Of a DNA stretch of 17,589 nt, positions 8,286 to 17,589 are shown one piece after another; position 1 is the stretch's first letter, and every line of letters starts with the position of its first letter. Location: positions 1 through 17,589 of the forward strand of contig CAMGDK010000017.1 in assembly GCA_946042285.1 (NCBI GenBank). The letters run 5' to 3'. The notes beneath the pieces are model-generated. The model ran no database searches, was not told where the DNA came from, and saw only the letters and a program-made list of their open reading frames with translations. The position numbers were made by a program, and so were the translations under genes. The stretch is from an uncultured Clostridia bacterium (GTDB lineage Bacteria > Bacillota > Clostridia > Oscillospirales > Acutalibacteraceae).

Positions 8286-8318
8286 TTGTACAAGTAGGGA
8301 CTGTCCCTACTTGTACAA
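8286..8318. repeat. Perfect 33-bp palindrome in the lacZ / radical SAM gap
   Basis: Two exact 16-base arms (TTGTACAAGTAGGGAC and its reverse complement) flank a single T at 8302. It lies 14 bp beyond the lacZ terminator hairpin and upstream of the radical SAM promoter. No T run follows on either strand, so it is not a standard terminator. The GGGACTGTCCC core resembles dispersed palindromic repeats seen between genes in clostridial genomes. Its role (REP-like element, protein site or RNA stabiliser) is not known. Confidence 0.8.
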
Positions 8319-8332
8319 ATAAACCCGACGGA

Positions 8333-8366
8333 GAAAAATAATGCGATAGAAATTCTACCGCATTAT
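8333..8366 (-). terminator. Rho-independent terminator after lacZ
   Basis: On the minus strand ATAATGCG-G-TAGAA pairs with TTCTA-T-CGCATTAT around a one-base centre, and the single non-Watson-Crick position is a G-U pair in RNA from that strand only. The stem is followed by TTTTTCTC. The G-U asymmetry and the T run both indicate that it works for the lacZ transcript, whose stop is 15 bp upstream. Confidence 0.85.
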
Positions 8367-8381
8367 CCTTTATTAAATCAG

Positions 8382-11300
8382 TTAAAATCTAATTTGAAAT
8401 TTGAGCCTGTATGTCTTGTCTGTCTTGTTCTTATAAATCTCGTTGCAGTGAGCGCCCCAGCTGTCATAGCCGCCGATGCCCTGCTGTCTTGAGATAAGCC
8501 TTACAACAGTCTTGTTGATTTCAGGCAGGTCCTTTTTGTGCCATACATTCTCGATTTCCTTTGGAAGATAGTGGCAAACATTAAGCTCCATTTGAGGCTC
8601 TGCAACAACGGAAAATACCTTTTTGTCGCCGATGATTGTTGCATATCTTACACCCGTGTGGTTACCGCACTCCTGCGGCTTGAGGTAGTCAACCCACTCC
8701 TCGCTGACGGTTGTGCTGTAAAGACCTATTCTTGCGCTGTTGCAGCGGTCGATATAGTTTTCCTCGGGACCTCTGCCGAGATATGTCATGCTTTCAAAAT
8801 CCTTTGGAAGCTCAAAGAGAAGCGAAACCTCCGGAATTTCGGGGAGAGTATCGTCGGGGAAGAATTGAAGGTCAATCTCCATGCCCTTTGATGTGATTGT
8901 GTAAATGATTTGAGCCTTTGACTCCGGCTGAGTGCAAACGGTTGCGCTGCCTGTTACGATAACACGCTTGCCGTCCTCAAGGATTTTGTAGCCGTTGATT
9001 GACCACTTTGTGTTGTTGAAAATACCCGGAGTATCGCCCGCATCTCTCCAGCATCCAAGCCTTGAGCCTGCCCTTGTACCTCTGTCGTTATCAGTGAGCG
9101 CTCTCCAGAAATTGAGTCGCATAGGCTGTTGAAGAAGCTCCTCGCCGCCGATTTTGATTGAGTAGAGCTGATTTCTTTCTCTTCTTTCAAATCTTACATT
9201 AACATCCTCGCTGATAATGCGAAGCGAGCCGTAGGTGTCGTCAACGATAAGCTCCTCATCCGACTCAAGCTCGTCGTAGGTGTTTTCAAATTCGTTGATT
9301 ACAAACTGCTCCTGTGCAACGATATGACCTGCCTTGCACCAGCTTGTGTCCTCCTTAACACGAAGGTCAAGGTTGAGGTAGCACTCAGTGCTTGGAACCT
9401 TGCTCAGCTCAAGGTCGATTACTGTCTTTTCGCCCGGAGCAAGAGAAATGCTTGCAGTGCCGTCGCAGAATATACCCTTGTCGGAGCACTGACACCAGTA
9501 AAGCTCGTACTCGTCAAGGTTTGTGAACATAAACTTGTTCTTTATTTCAATAACACCGCGCTGTGCGTCGATTGCGTTAAAGTCAACATTTTGATAAAGC
9601 TTTTTGATTTCCGCAAGCTTAGGAGTCGGCTTTCTGTCGCCGAAGAGTAAGCCGTTGCCGCAGAAATGACCGTCGTGCGGATTTTCGCCGAAATCACCGC
9701 CGTAGGCAAGGTACTCAACGCCGTTTTCGTCTGTTGTAAGGATGCTCTGGTCAACCCAGTCCCAAACGAAGCCTCCCTGAAGGCACGGATATTTGTCCCA
9801 AAGTCTTGTGTATTCGTCTGTTGAGCCGCAGGAGTTACCCATAGCGTGAGTGTACTCGCAAAGGATATACGGTCTGCGGTCACGCTGTGTAACGGCATAT
9901 TCCTCGCAGTCCCATGGCTTTGCGTACATGTGTGACTGAACATCCGAAAGGAACTTTTCATCAGGCGCGTTTGCACATTCAAAATGAACAAATCGAGTCT
10001 TGTCTGTATCCTTAATATAGTGATACATTTTCTTTGGAATTTCACCGCCGAGTGACTCGTTGCCGAGCGACCAGCAAACAACGCTTGTTACGTTCTTATC
10101 TCTCTCGTAGGTAGCCTTGATACGCTCCATGCATGCCTTTTCCCATTCCGGTCTTGAAGCAGGAAGCTGCGGACAGCCGACAATCTGCGACCAGCCTGTG
10201 CCGTGAGTCTCCATGTTGTTTTCGTCGATTACATAAAGACCGTATTCGTCGCAAAGCTCAAGAAATCTCGGAGTGTTAGGGTAGTGAGAGGTACGAACAG
10301 CGTTCATGTTTGCCTTCTTCATCATTTCGATGTCGTTGCGCATAACCTCCTCAGTCATGTATCTGCCTGTCGAGCAGTCAAACTCATGTCTGTTTGTGCC
10401 CTTAAACACAACTCTTTCGTTGTTGATGCGTATGATACCGTCCTTGATTTCAACCTTTCTAAAGCCGATTTTCTGGCTGATATATTCAATAGGTACGCCG
10501 TTGTCCTTAAGTGTGATAACGACAGTATAAAGATAAGGATGCTCGCTTGACCAAATGTTAACGTCGGTAACGATAGCCTTAAGCTTTGTTTGGTGATCCT
10601 CGCTTACATATCTGCTGTCAAGTGCAACATTTTCGCCGTTAGCATCAAGAATGTTAAGGTCAAGGCTGAGGCTTTCGTAGGCGCCGTTTGTCTTAACCGT
10701 TATGTCGGCATAGCCGTCGCTGAGCGTAATGTCAGGCTCTGCGGTAATTGTGTAGTCGCGGATATACTCGCGCTCTGTCGTGTAAATGTAAACATCACGG
10801 AAGATACCGCCCAGACGCCACATGTCCTGACACTCAAGCCATGATGCAGTGCACCAGCGATACACCTCAACACCGATTGTATTTGAGCCCTCGCGAAGAT
10901 GCCTTGTAATATCAAACTCTGCTCTGTGGAAGGTTGACTCGGAATAGCCGATTCTTTCACCGTTTATGTAAAGGTAAAATGCAGACTCAACACCCTCAAA
11001 GCAGATAACGGTTCTCTTTGTGAGAGTTTCCGCCTTAACATTGATTTTTTTGAGATAACAGCCGACAGGATTATGCTTTGTCGGTGCGTTCGGCGGGCAA
11101 ATATCCTCACTGCCCTCCCAAGGATAGCGCACATTGCAGTACTGATTTTGGTCGTAGCCCTGCATCTGCCATGAGCACGGAACGATAACCGTGTCCCAGT
11201 TGTGAGCGTCGTAGCTTGGCTGTGCAAAGTCGGTTGGCTTGTATGCATAGTTCTTGTAAAGCTTAAACTTCCACTTGCCGTTGAGAAGCTTGCAACAAGT

Positions 11301-11441
11301 TGAGTCGTATCTAACGCAATTTTTTGCCTCGTCAAAGGTTTCGTAAGGCATAAAGGTTGCGTGCTGCGGAAGCTTGTTAACGCCTACAATTTCAGGGTTT
11401 GACTGCCATTCTGTGTAGCCGTCGATAAAGTTTCTCTCCAT
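8382..11441 (-). CDS. lacZ: Beta-galactosidase, LacZ type (glycoside hydrolase family 2)
   Basis: This enzyme hydrolyses terminal beta-D-galactosides such as lactose in the cytoplasm; no signal peptide is seen. At 1019 aa it matches the length of E. coli LacZ (about 1023). Domain order is sugar-binding jelly roll (with CQDMWRLGGIFRDV near 215), immunoglobulin-like domain, TIM barrel (about 320-610), a linker beta domain and the small-chain domain (about 730-1015, with NFWRALTDND). The acid/base is Glu462 in WSLGNES and the nucleophile is Glu529 in ILCEYTHAMGNS. The magnesium ligands correspond to Glu411 and His413 in NMETHG, and NRHEF and SHYPN also match. A good AAGGAG (11450-11455) lies 8 nt before the ATG. 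It begins 30 bp after the sugar transferase with no terminator between, so the two are probably co-transcribed. No lactose permease or LacI-type regulator is present. Confidence 0.97.
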   Translation of the reverse strand: MERNFIDGYTEWQSNPEIVGVNKLPQHATFMPYETFDEAKNCVRYDSTCCKLLNGKWKFKLYKNYAYKPTDFAQPSYDAHNWDTVIVPCSWQMQGYDQNQYCNVRYPWEGSEDICPPNAPTKHNPVGCYLKKINVKAETLTKRTVICFEGVESAFYLYINGERIGYSESTFHRAEFDITRHLREGSNTIGVEVYRWCTASWLECQDMWRLGGIFRDVYIYTTEREYIRDYTITAEPDITLSDGYADITVKTNGAYESLSLDLNILDANGENVALDSRYVSEDHQTKLKAIVTDVNIWSSEHPYLYTVVITLKDNGVPIEYISQKIGFRKVEIKDGIIRINNERVVFKGTNRHEFDCSTGRYMTEEVMRNDIEMMKKANMNAVRTSHYPNTPRFLELCDEYGLYVIDENNMETHGTGWSQIVGCPQLPASRPEWEKACMERIKATYERDKNVTSVVCWSLGNESLGGEIPKKMYHYIKDTDKTRFVHFECANAPDEKFLSDVQSHMYAKPWDCEEYAVTQRDRRPYILCEYTHAMGNSCGSTDEYTRLWDKYPCLQGGFVWDWVDQSILTTDENGVEYLAYGGDFGENPHDGHFCGNGLLFGDRKPTPKLAEIKKLYQNVDFNAIDAQRGVIEIKNKFMFTNLDEYELYWCQCSDKGIFCDGTASISLAPGEKTVIDLELSKVPSTECYLNLDLRVKEDTSWCKAGHIVAQEQFVINEFENTYDELESDEELIVDDTYGSLRIISEDVNVRFERRERNQLYSIKIGGEELLQQPMRLNFWRALTDNDRGTRAGSRLGCWRDAGDTPGIFNNTKWSINGYKILEDGKRVIVTGSATVCTQPESKAQIIYTITSKGMEIDLQFFPDDTLPEIPEVSLLFELPKDFESMTYLGRGPEENYIDRCNSARIGLYSTTVSEEWVDYLKPQECGNHTGVRYATIIGDKKVFSVVAEPQMELNVCHYLPKEIENVWHKKDLPEINKTVVRLISRQQGIGGYDSWGAHCNEIYKNKTDKTYRLKFQIRF

Positions 11442-11471
11442 ATCATTATCTCCTTGGGATATTTTTTTCGG

Positions 11472-12089
11472 TTATCTTCTGTGATATGTTCCCTCTCTGA
11501 AGCCCTCCTGCTTAACGCAGACGCCGACGCTCTTGAGAAGAATTGCCAAATCAAGCCTTAGCGACCAGTTGTCGCAGTAAAGCTTGTCAAATTTCATTTT
11601 TTTCATCAACGAAATTTCGTCTCTGCCGTTTATTTGAGCAAGACCTGTAAGTCCCGGTCTGAAGCGGTAAACGCCGTATTCAAGGCGAAGCCTGTGCGCC
11701 CTCATTTCAGAGCTGATTAGCGGACGCGGACCTACAAAGCTCATGTCACCCTTGAGAATGTTCCAAAGCTGCGGAAGCTCGTCAAGACTCGTTTTTCTTA
11801 ATATTTTACCCACTTTGGTAATATACTGCTCGGGATTTTCAAGCTCGCTTGTGGCAACATTAGGTGTGTTGTTTTTCATTGTTTGGAATTTATAGATTGT
11901 AAACGGCTTACCGCCTCTGCCTCTCCTCTCGTGTGAGAAGAAAACGCTTGTGTCGGGTGTAAGAAGATTTGCAATGCAAATCACAAGAAACAGCGGAGAC
12001 AATATTAAAAGTGCAAAAAATGACACCACTATGTCAAAAAGCCTTTTTATTTTGGTAGCACCAAAATACATTTTAAACTTCTCTTTCAT
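11472..12089 (-). CDS. Monotopic sugar-phosphate transferase (PglC/WcaJ family)
   Basis: This bacterial sugar transferase (PF02397-type phosphoglycosyl transferase) would move a sugar 1-phosphate from a nucleotide sugar to undecaprenyl phosphate at the membrane, the first step of capsule, exopolysaccharide or glycan assembly. The protein is about 205 aa, the short PglC-like form rather than the long WbaP/WcaJ form with extra N-terminal helices. It shows KRLFDIVVSFFALLILSPLFL (re-entrant membrane helix), RRGRGGKPFTIYKFQTM, the catalytic Asp-Glu pair in TSLDELPQLWNILKGDMSFVGPRP, and RPGLTGLAQINGRD. Two ATGs are adjacent (12092 and 12089); AAGGA sits at better spacing for the second, which is used here. 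The sugar specificity is not readable. No other glycan-assembly gene lies in the window, and lacZ follows directly. Confidence 0.92.
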   Translation of the reverse strand: MKEKFKMYFGATKIKRLFDIVVSFFALLILSPLFLVICIANLLTPDTSVFFSHERRGRGGKPFTIYKFQTMKNNTPNVATSELENPEQYITKVGKILRKTSLDELPQLWNILKGDMSFVGPRPLISSEMRAHRLRLEYGVYRFRPGLTGLAQINGRDEISLMKKMKFDKLYCDNWSLRLDLAILLKSVGVCVKQEGFREGTYHRR

Positions 12090-12136
12090 CATTTATCCTT
12101 AAATCGTTAATCAATATCATGTGGTAAATCGAAATC

Positions 12137-12165
12137 ATTATACCATATCTGTAAAATATATGCAA
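12137..12165 (-). promoter_or_regulatory. Promoter of the sugar transferase-lacZ unit
   Basis: On the minus strand TTGCAT (12160-12165) and TATAAT (12137-12142) are 17 bp apart, and the -10 box is preceded by TGG, an extended -10. This is a strong vegetative promoter by sequence. The leader to the transferase start is about 40 nt. Confidence 0.8.
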
Positions 12166-12191
12166 TTTTTTTATAACAGCATTATTTATGG

Positions 12192-12220
12192 TTGCCAAAA
12201 CCGAAATAATTATATATAAT
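12192..12220 (+). promoter_or_regulatory. Promoter of the lipoprotein gene
   Basis: TTGCCA (12192-12197) and a perfect TATAAT (12215-12220) are separated by 17 bp. Transcription would start near 12227, leaving a leader of about 40 nt to the ATG at 12268. It diverges from the sugar transferase promoter 27 bp away, so one bound regulator could affect both. Confidence 0.8.
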
Positions 12221-12267
12221 GTAACGGAAAATGTAAAGAAGAATTTTTGCATGTTAAGGAGATTTTT

Positions 12268-12876
12268 ATGAAAAAGAAAATTTTTAGCATCGTCAGCATC
12301 ATTATGTGTGTTGTAATTTCGGCACTTTGCCTTACATCGTGCAGCGGTCCCGGCAATGATATGACGGAGGAAAATATTAAGGCAACCGTGGCTGAGACTG
12401 TTGACGCTCTCAAGGAGTTTGATACTGAAAGGCTCGGGAAATATGTTGACTCGTCAACGCTTTCCGTAATTATCGGCTATGCAAAGGATCACAAGCAGTT
12501 TACAGACCTCGGCAAAGCAATATTTGCAAGCCTTGAGTACGAGGTTAAGGAGATTGACCTTGAAAACGGCAGCGTTACCGTTTCGTTCAAAAACAAGGAT
12601 CTTTATCAGGCGGCAGCGGACTTTGCTTCGCAGCTTAAAAAGGATTACAGCTCATTCCAGCTTTTGACAAAGCTTAACGACGACGATTTCCTTGACCTTA
12701 AGCTTGCACAGCTTACAAAGGCAATCGAGGATGCGCCTATGCTTGAAAGCGCAACAGATGTTAAGCTGTCAATCACACAGGGCAAAAAGAATCTTGTGCT
12801 CACATTTGACAAGGATGCGGAAAATGCCGTTTCGGGCGGCTCTCTCAACGCTATAAACAGTATATATAAGAAATAA
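12268..12876 (+). CDS. Small exported lipoprotein of unknown function
   Basis: The 202-aa protein starts with a type II signal peptide (MKKKIFSIVSIIMCVVISAL) and a lipobox LTSC with the lipidated cysteine at residue 25, so it should be anchored to the outer face of the membrane. The mature part is a mixed helix/strand domain: helical TEENIKATVAETVDALKEF, then EYEVKEIDLENGSVTVSF and a C-terminal strand segment KLSITQGKKNLVLTFD. This layout is like small NTF2/DUF4878-type or DUF5105-type lipoproteins, but I cannot assign a family with confidence. The ATG at 12268 is chosen because AAGGAG lies 6 nt upstream; a TTG at 12247 in the same frame has no such site and would spoil the signal peptide. 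It is 71 bp upstream of secA with no clear terminator between, though secA has its own promoter. Confidence 0.85.
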   Translation: MKKKIFSIVSIIMCVVISALCLTSCSGPGNDMTEENIKATVAETVDALKEFDTERLGKYVDSSTLSVIIGYAKDHKQFTDLGKAIFASLEYEVKEIDLENGSVTVSFKNKDLYQAAADFASQLKKDYSSFQLLTKLNDDDFLDLKLAQLTKAIEDAPMLESATDVKLSITQGKKNLVLTFDKDAENAVSGGSLNAINSIYKK

Positions 12877-12887
12877 TAAAATAGTTC

Positions 12888-12916
12888 GTGACATTGATTG
12901 ATTATTATGTTACAAT
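12888..12916 (+). promoter_or_regulatory. Promoter of secA
   Basis: GTGACA (12888-12893) and TACAAT (12911-12916) are separated by 17 bp, with TGT directly before the -10 box (extended -10). The transcript would start near 12923, about 25 nt before the secA ATG. Some secA transcript may also come from the lipoprotein promoter. Confidence 0.7.
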
Positions 12917-12947
12917 GTAGTTTGTTATAAATCAACGAGGTGAAAAT

Positions 12948-15695
<2,748 letters not shown>

Positions 15696-15714
15696 TATTT
15701 AATATGTATAATTT

Positions 15715-15745
15715 GAGAAGGAATTCTGTTTTAGAGTTCCTTCTC
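15715..15745 (+). terminator. Stem-loop after secA, possible terminator
   Basis: A 13-bp stem (GAGAAGGAATTCT/AGAGTTCCTTCTC, one T-G pair) with a 5-nt loop lies 19 bp past the secA stop. It is followed by ATATATTATC rather than a T run, so it is not a textbook terminator. It may be a weak terminator or protect the 3' end of the secA mRNA. Confidence 0.5.
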
Positions 15746-15842
15746 ATATATTATCAGTGCTGTTTTGTTAACCCTGTTTGCTTGTACCAAAAAAATAAAT
15801 GACAGGAAAGAACAAACTGAATTCCGCAAGAGGTATATTTTT

Positions 15843-17522
15843 ATGAAAAAATTATTAAGTGTTTTGTTATCTGTAATTATGGTTTTATCTGCAGTGTGCG
15901 GTGTGGATTTTTCAGCCTATGCAATCGGTAGTGATTATTGGTTTCGCTGTAAAACACCAAGCACAAATGCCGAAATTTATTCTGACGGAGAGCATGCATA
16001 TTTTAATATTACAGACAGATATATTTTCAACTGGATAAGGGAGCAAAGCTTTTATTTAGAAAGATATATGACACCTGAAAAGCTTAAGGAATATAAGCAG
16101 GATGTGAATAATAACTCACAAGAATATGAATTATATAAGGATATTACGGACTCTGTTTGCAGTGAATTTGAAAAAGAAATATACAATAAATTAGGCTTGG
16201 GTACAAATATTTCAAATGTTGAAAAGATTTACAGAATTTACACTTATGTTTTTTTGTCAACACAGTATGTTTTGGATATTGATTTCTTTGATCCCACTGC
16301 AATTATCTATCACAACGGATATTGTATGAATTTTTCCGAAGCTATTGACAGATTGTTACGAATGGCAGGAATAAAATCTTATATAGAAAGCAGCACTCTT
16401 ATCGGTCACGCCTGGAACGAGGTTGAAATAGACGGAAAAATTTTTGTAATTGATTGCACCTTCGCGGATGAAGGATTCATGATTACTCCGAAAGAATTCA
16501 ATGAGCTGTGGGAGGAAACTGCTTACATTGGTTCGGATAGTGAATACAAAACGGATGACATCCCAAGCAAATCAAATTACACAAAACAGAAACTTGATAT
16601 CAATGATTATCTAAAAGACAAGAGTAAGTACTGGTCAGACTCGTCAAAATACAATTCGGAAATTGTTGTAACTCCTGTATGTAACGGATACGCTATTACA
16701 TGGGATAATGATAACACCGCTGATTATTATCTAATCAGAAGGAAGGTGTCGGGTAAGAATGTCGAGGAACCTCTTGATGAATATTTAAAAGCAGTGTTTC
16801 CGTCACCAAGCGGCAGAAATATTTTTGTTGATGAATCTCCGGCGCAGTATCCTGATGTTAACTTCGAATATGAGGTTGTAAAGCAAAGATTTGATTGTGT
16901 AACCGATGTGTACGGAAATTCTGATTTCACCAAGCCGTCAAAAGCCTTTTCACAATTCGAGCATCAGTGGCAGCTTGTGGAGAATTTGCGAACTCCCGGT
17001 GAAGGATTGGGTGCTGATGTTTATGAGTGTATCACATGCAAAACCAAAATGATGGCATACACAGACAATAAGCTGTGTAGCGTTCACGATAGCATTTGCG
17101 TGGTCGATTTTGCAAACAATATAACAAGAGATATATGTGCAAAATGCGGTTATGTGCTTGGCACTCAAGGCGAAATTAGGCAAGTTGATTTTGCGCCGTA
17201 TGCACAATCAATAAAGAATGCTAAAGGTGAGTGGATTAGCTCAAAGCTAAAATCAGCAAGTATAAAAAAGCTGACCTCCGGCAAAAAGAAATTTAAAATT
17301 ATTTTAAAAAAGGCGTCAAAGGTAAGCGGATATCAAATCCAATGCTCTACAAGTAAAAAGTTTTTAAAGCCGAAGAATGTGTTTACCAAAAAGACAAAGC
17401 TTACCGTTAAAGGCTTAAAAAAGAAAAAGAAATACTATGTTCGTGTAAGATCGTATAAAACTGTAAAAGGCGAAAAGGTTTTTTCTTCTTGGTCAAAAAC
17501 AAAAACTATAAAAATTAAATAA
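15843..17522 (+). CDS. Secreted transglutaminase-like protein with Cys-rich and Fn3-like domains
   Basis: This 559-aa exported protein starts with a signal peptide (MKKLLSVLLSVIMVLSAVCG, cleavage likely after AYA at residue 27). A transglutaminase-like papain-fold domain (about 130-225) carries a plausible triad: Cys161 in NGYCMNFSEAIDRLLRMAGI, His189 in GHAWNEVEIDG and Asp204 in VIDCTF. Such domains can act as peptidases, crosslinkers or amidases on proteins or cell wall. An Fn3-like segment follows (about 277-360). Next comes a region with CITC (396, 399) and CAKC (432, 435), resembling a degraded version of the Cys-rich repeats in ruminococcal surface proteins. The C-terminal Fn3-like domain (about 470-559) is very Lys-rich (SGKKKFKIILKKASKVSGYQ, YYVRVRSYK, SSWSK). 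AAGAGGT lies 8 nt before the ATG at 15843; an in-frame TTG at 15765 is unsupported. The gene is visibly more AT-rich than secA. Substrate unknown. Confidence 0.85.
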   Translation: MKKLLSVLLSVIMVLSAVCGVDFSAYAIGSDYWFRCKTPSTNAEIYSDGEHAYFNITDRYIFNWIREQSFYLERYMTPEKLKEYKQDVNNNSQEYELYKDITDSVCSEFEKEIYNKLGLGTNISNVEKIYRIYTYVFLSTQYVLDIDFFDPTAIIYHNGYCMNFSEAIDRLLRMAGIKSYIESSTLIGHAWNEVEIDGKIFVIDCTFADEGFMITPKEFNELWEETAYIGSDSEYKTDDIPSKSNYTKQKLDINDYLKDKSKYWSDSSKYNSEIVVTPVCNGYAITWDNDNTADYYLIRRKVSGKNVEEPLDEYLKAVFPSPSGRNIFVDESPAQYPDVNFEYEVVKQRFDCVTDVYGNSDFTKPSKAFSQFEHQWQLVENLRTPGEGLGADVYECITCKTKMMAYTDNKLCSVHDSICVVDFANNITRDICAKCGYVLGTQGEIRQVDFAPYAQSIKNAKGEWISSKLKSASIKKLTSGKKKFKIILKKASKVSGYQIQCSTSKKFLKPKNVFTKKTKLTVKGLKKKKKYYVRVRSYKTVKGEKVFSSWSKTKTIKIK

Positions 17523-17568
17523 TTTATTGCGATATCCTAATAGAGCCCAACTGCACAAGAATACCGTA

Positions 17569-17589
17569 CGGGCGAACATCGTTCGCCCG
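17569..17589. repeat. Perfect GC-rich palindrome at the window edge
   Basis: CGGGCGAAC and GTTCGCCCG form a perfect 9-bp stem around ATC, 47 bp past the stop of the transglutaminase-like gene. The window ends on the last stem base, so the element may be longer and a T run may follow. It could be a terminator for that gene, but the GGGCGAAC...GTTCGCCC form also resembles intergenic palindromic repeats known from clostridial genomes. Confidence 0.6.

Noticed and set aside
8121..8381. A small RiPP precursor gene next to the radical SAM enzyme
   Set aside because: I read the gap on both strands: the only ATG-started frames are very short (the longest seen about 15 codons) and lack ribosome binding sites.
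9542..10081. Minus-strand second-frame open frame of 179 codons inside lacZ
   Set aside because: It overlaps the catalytic TIM barrel of lacZ in another frame and gives a composition unlike a folded protein.
15765..15842. Upstream TTG start for the transglutaminase-like protein
   Set aside because: It would put 26 polar residues before a good signal peptide and has no Shine-Dalgarno sequence; the ATG at 15843 has AAGAGGT.

Overview
The window looks like a chromosomal segment of a low-to-mid GC Gram-positive bacterium, most likely a gut Clostridia member of the Ruminococcus/Oscillospirales type. The grounds are Firmicutes-style AAGGAG/GAGGTG ribosome binding sites, sigma-A promoters close to consensus, the pth-mfd pair typical of Firmicutes, a SecA with a C-terminal zinc motif, and secreted proteins ending in lysine-rich Fn3-like domains, a style common in gut clostridia. 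This placement is an inference, since no rRNA or other phylogenetic marker was compared.

Layout. Positions 55-12089 are all on the minus strand and 12268-17522 all on the plus strand. The two blocks diverge from a 178-bp region (12090-12267) that carries two back-to-back promoters. Reading the minus block in transcription order: (a) a PglC/WcaJ-type sugar-phosphate transferase followed 30 bp later by a LacZ-type GH2 beta-galactosidase, closed by a terminator at 8333-8366; (b) an orphan radical SAM enzyme with its own promoter (8175-8203) and terminator (6646-6675); (c) a tightly packed run of a secreted beta-helix protein, a CorC/HlyC-type CNNM-CBS membrane protein, peptidyl-tRNA hydrolase (pth) and the transcription-repair coupling factor (mfd). 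In run (c) each Shine-Dalgarno sequence sits in the end of the preceding gene, so translation is probably coupled.

The plus block holds a small lipoprotein of unknown function, secA with its own promoter, and a secreted transglutaminase-like protein with a Cys-rich segment and a C-terminal Fn3-like domain. Mfd, Pth and SecA are housekeeping genes. LacZ and the sugar transferase concern carbohydrate metabolism or surface glycans. The beta-helix, lipoprotein and transglutaminase-like proteins are exported and lack a defined role.

Non-coding structure includes three probable rho-independent terminators or terminator-like hairpins, four confident promoters, and two striking perfect palindromes (8286-8318 and 17569-17589) that look like members of dispersed intergenic repeat families. 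There is no gene-free stretch longer than 300 bp; the longest, 8121-8381, is fully described. I see no tRNA, rRNA, CRISPR, transposase or phage gene. I do not see convincing evidence of a new multi-gene system. The best leads are the orphan radical SAM enzyme, the secreted transglutaminase-like protein, the unusual operon composition and the palindromes.
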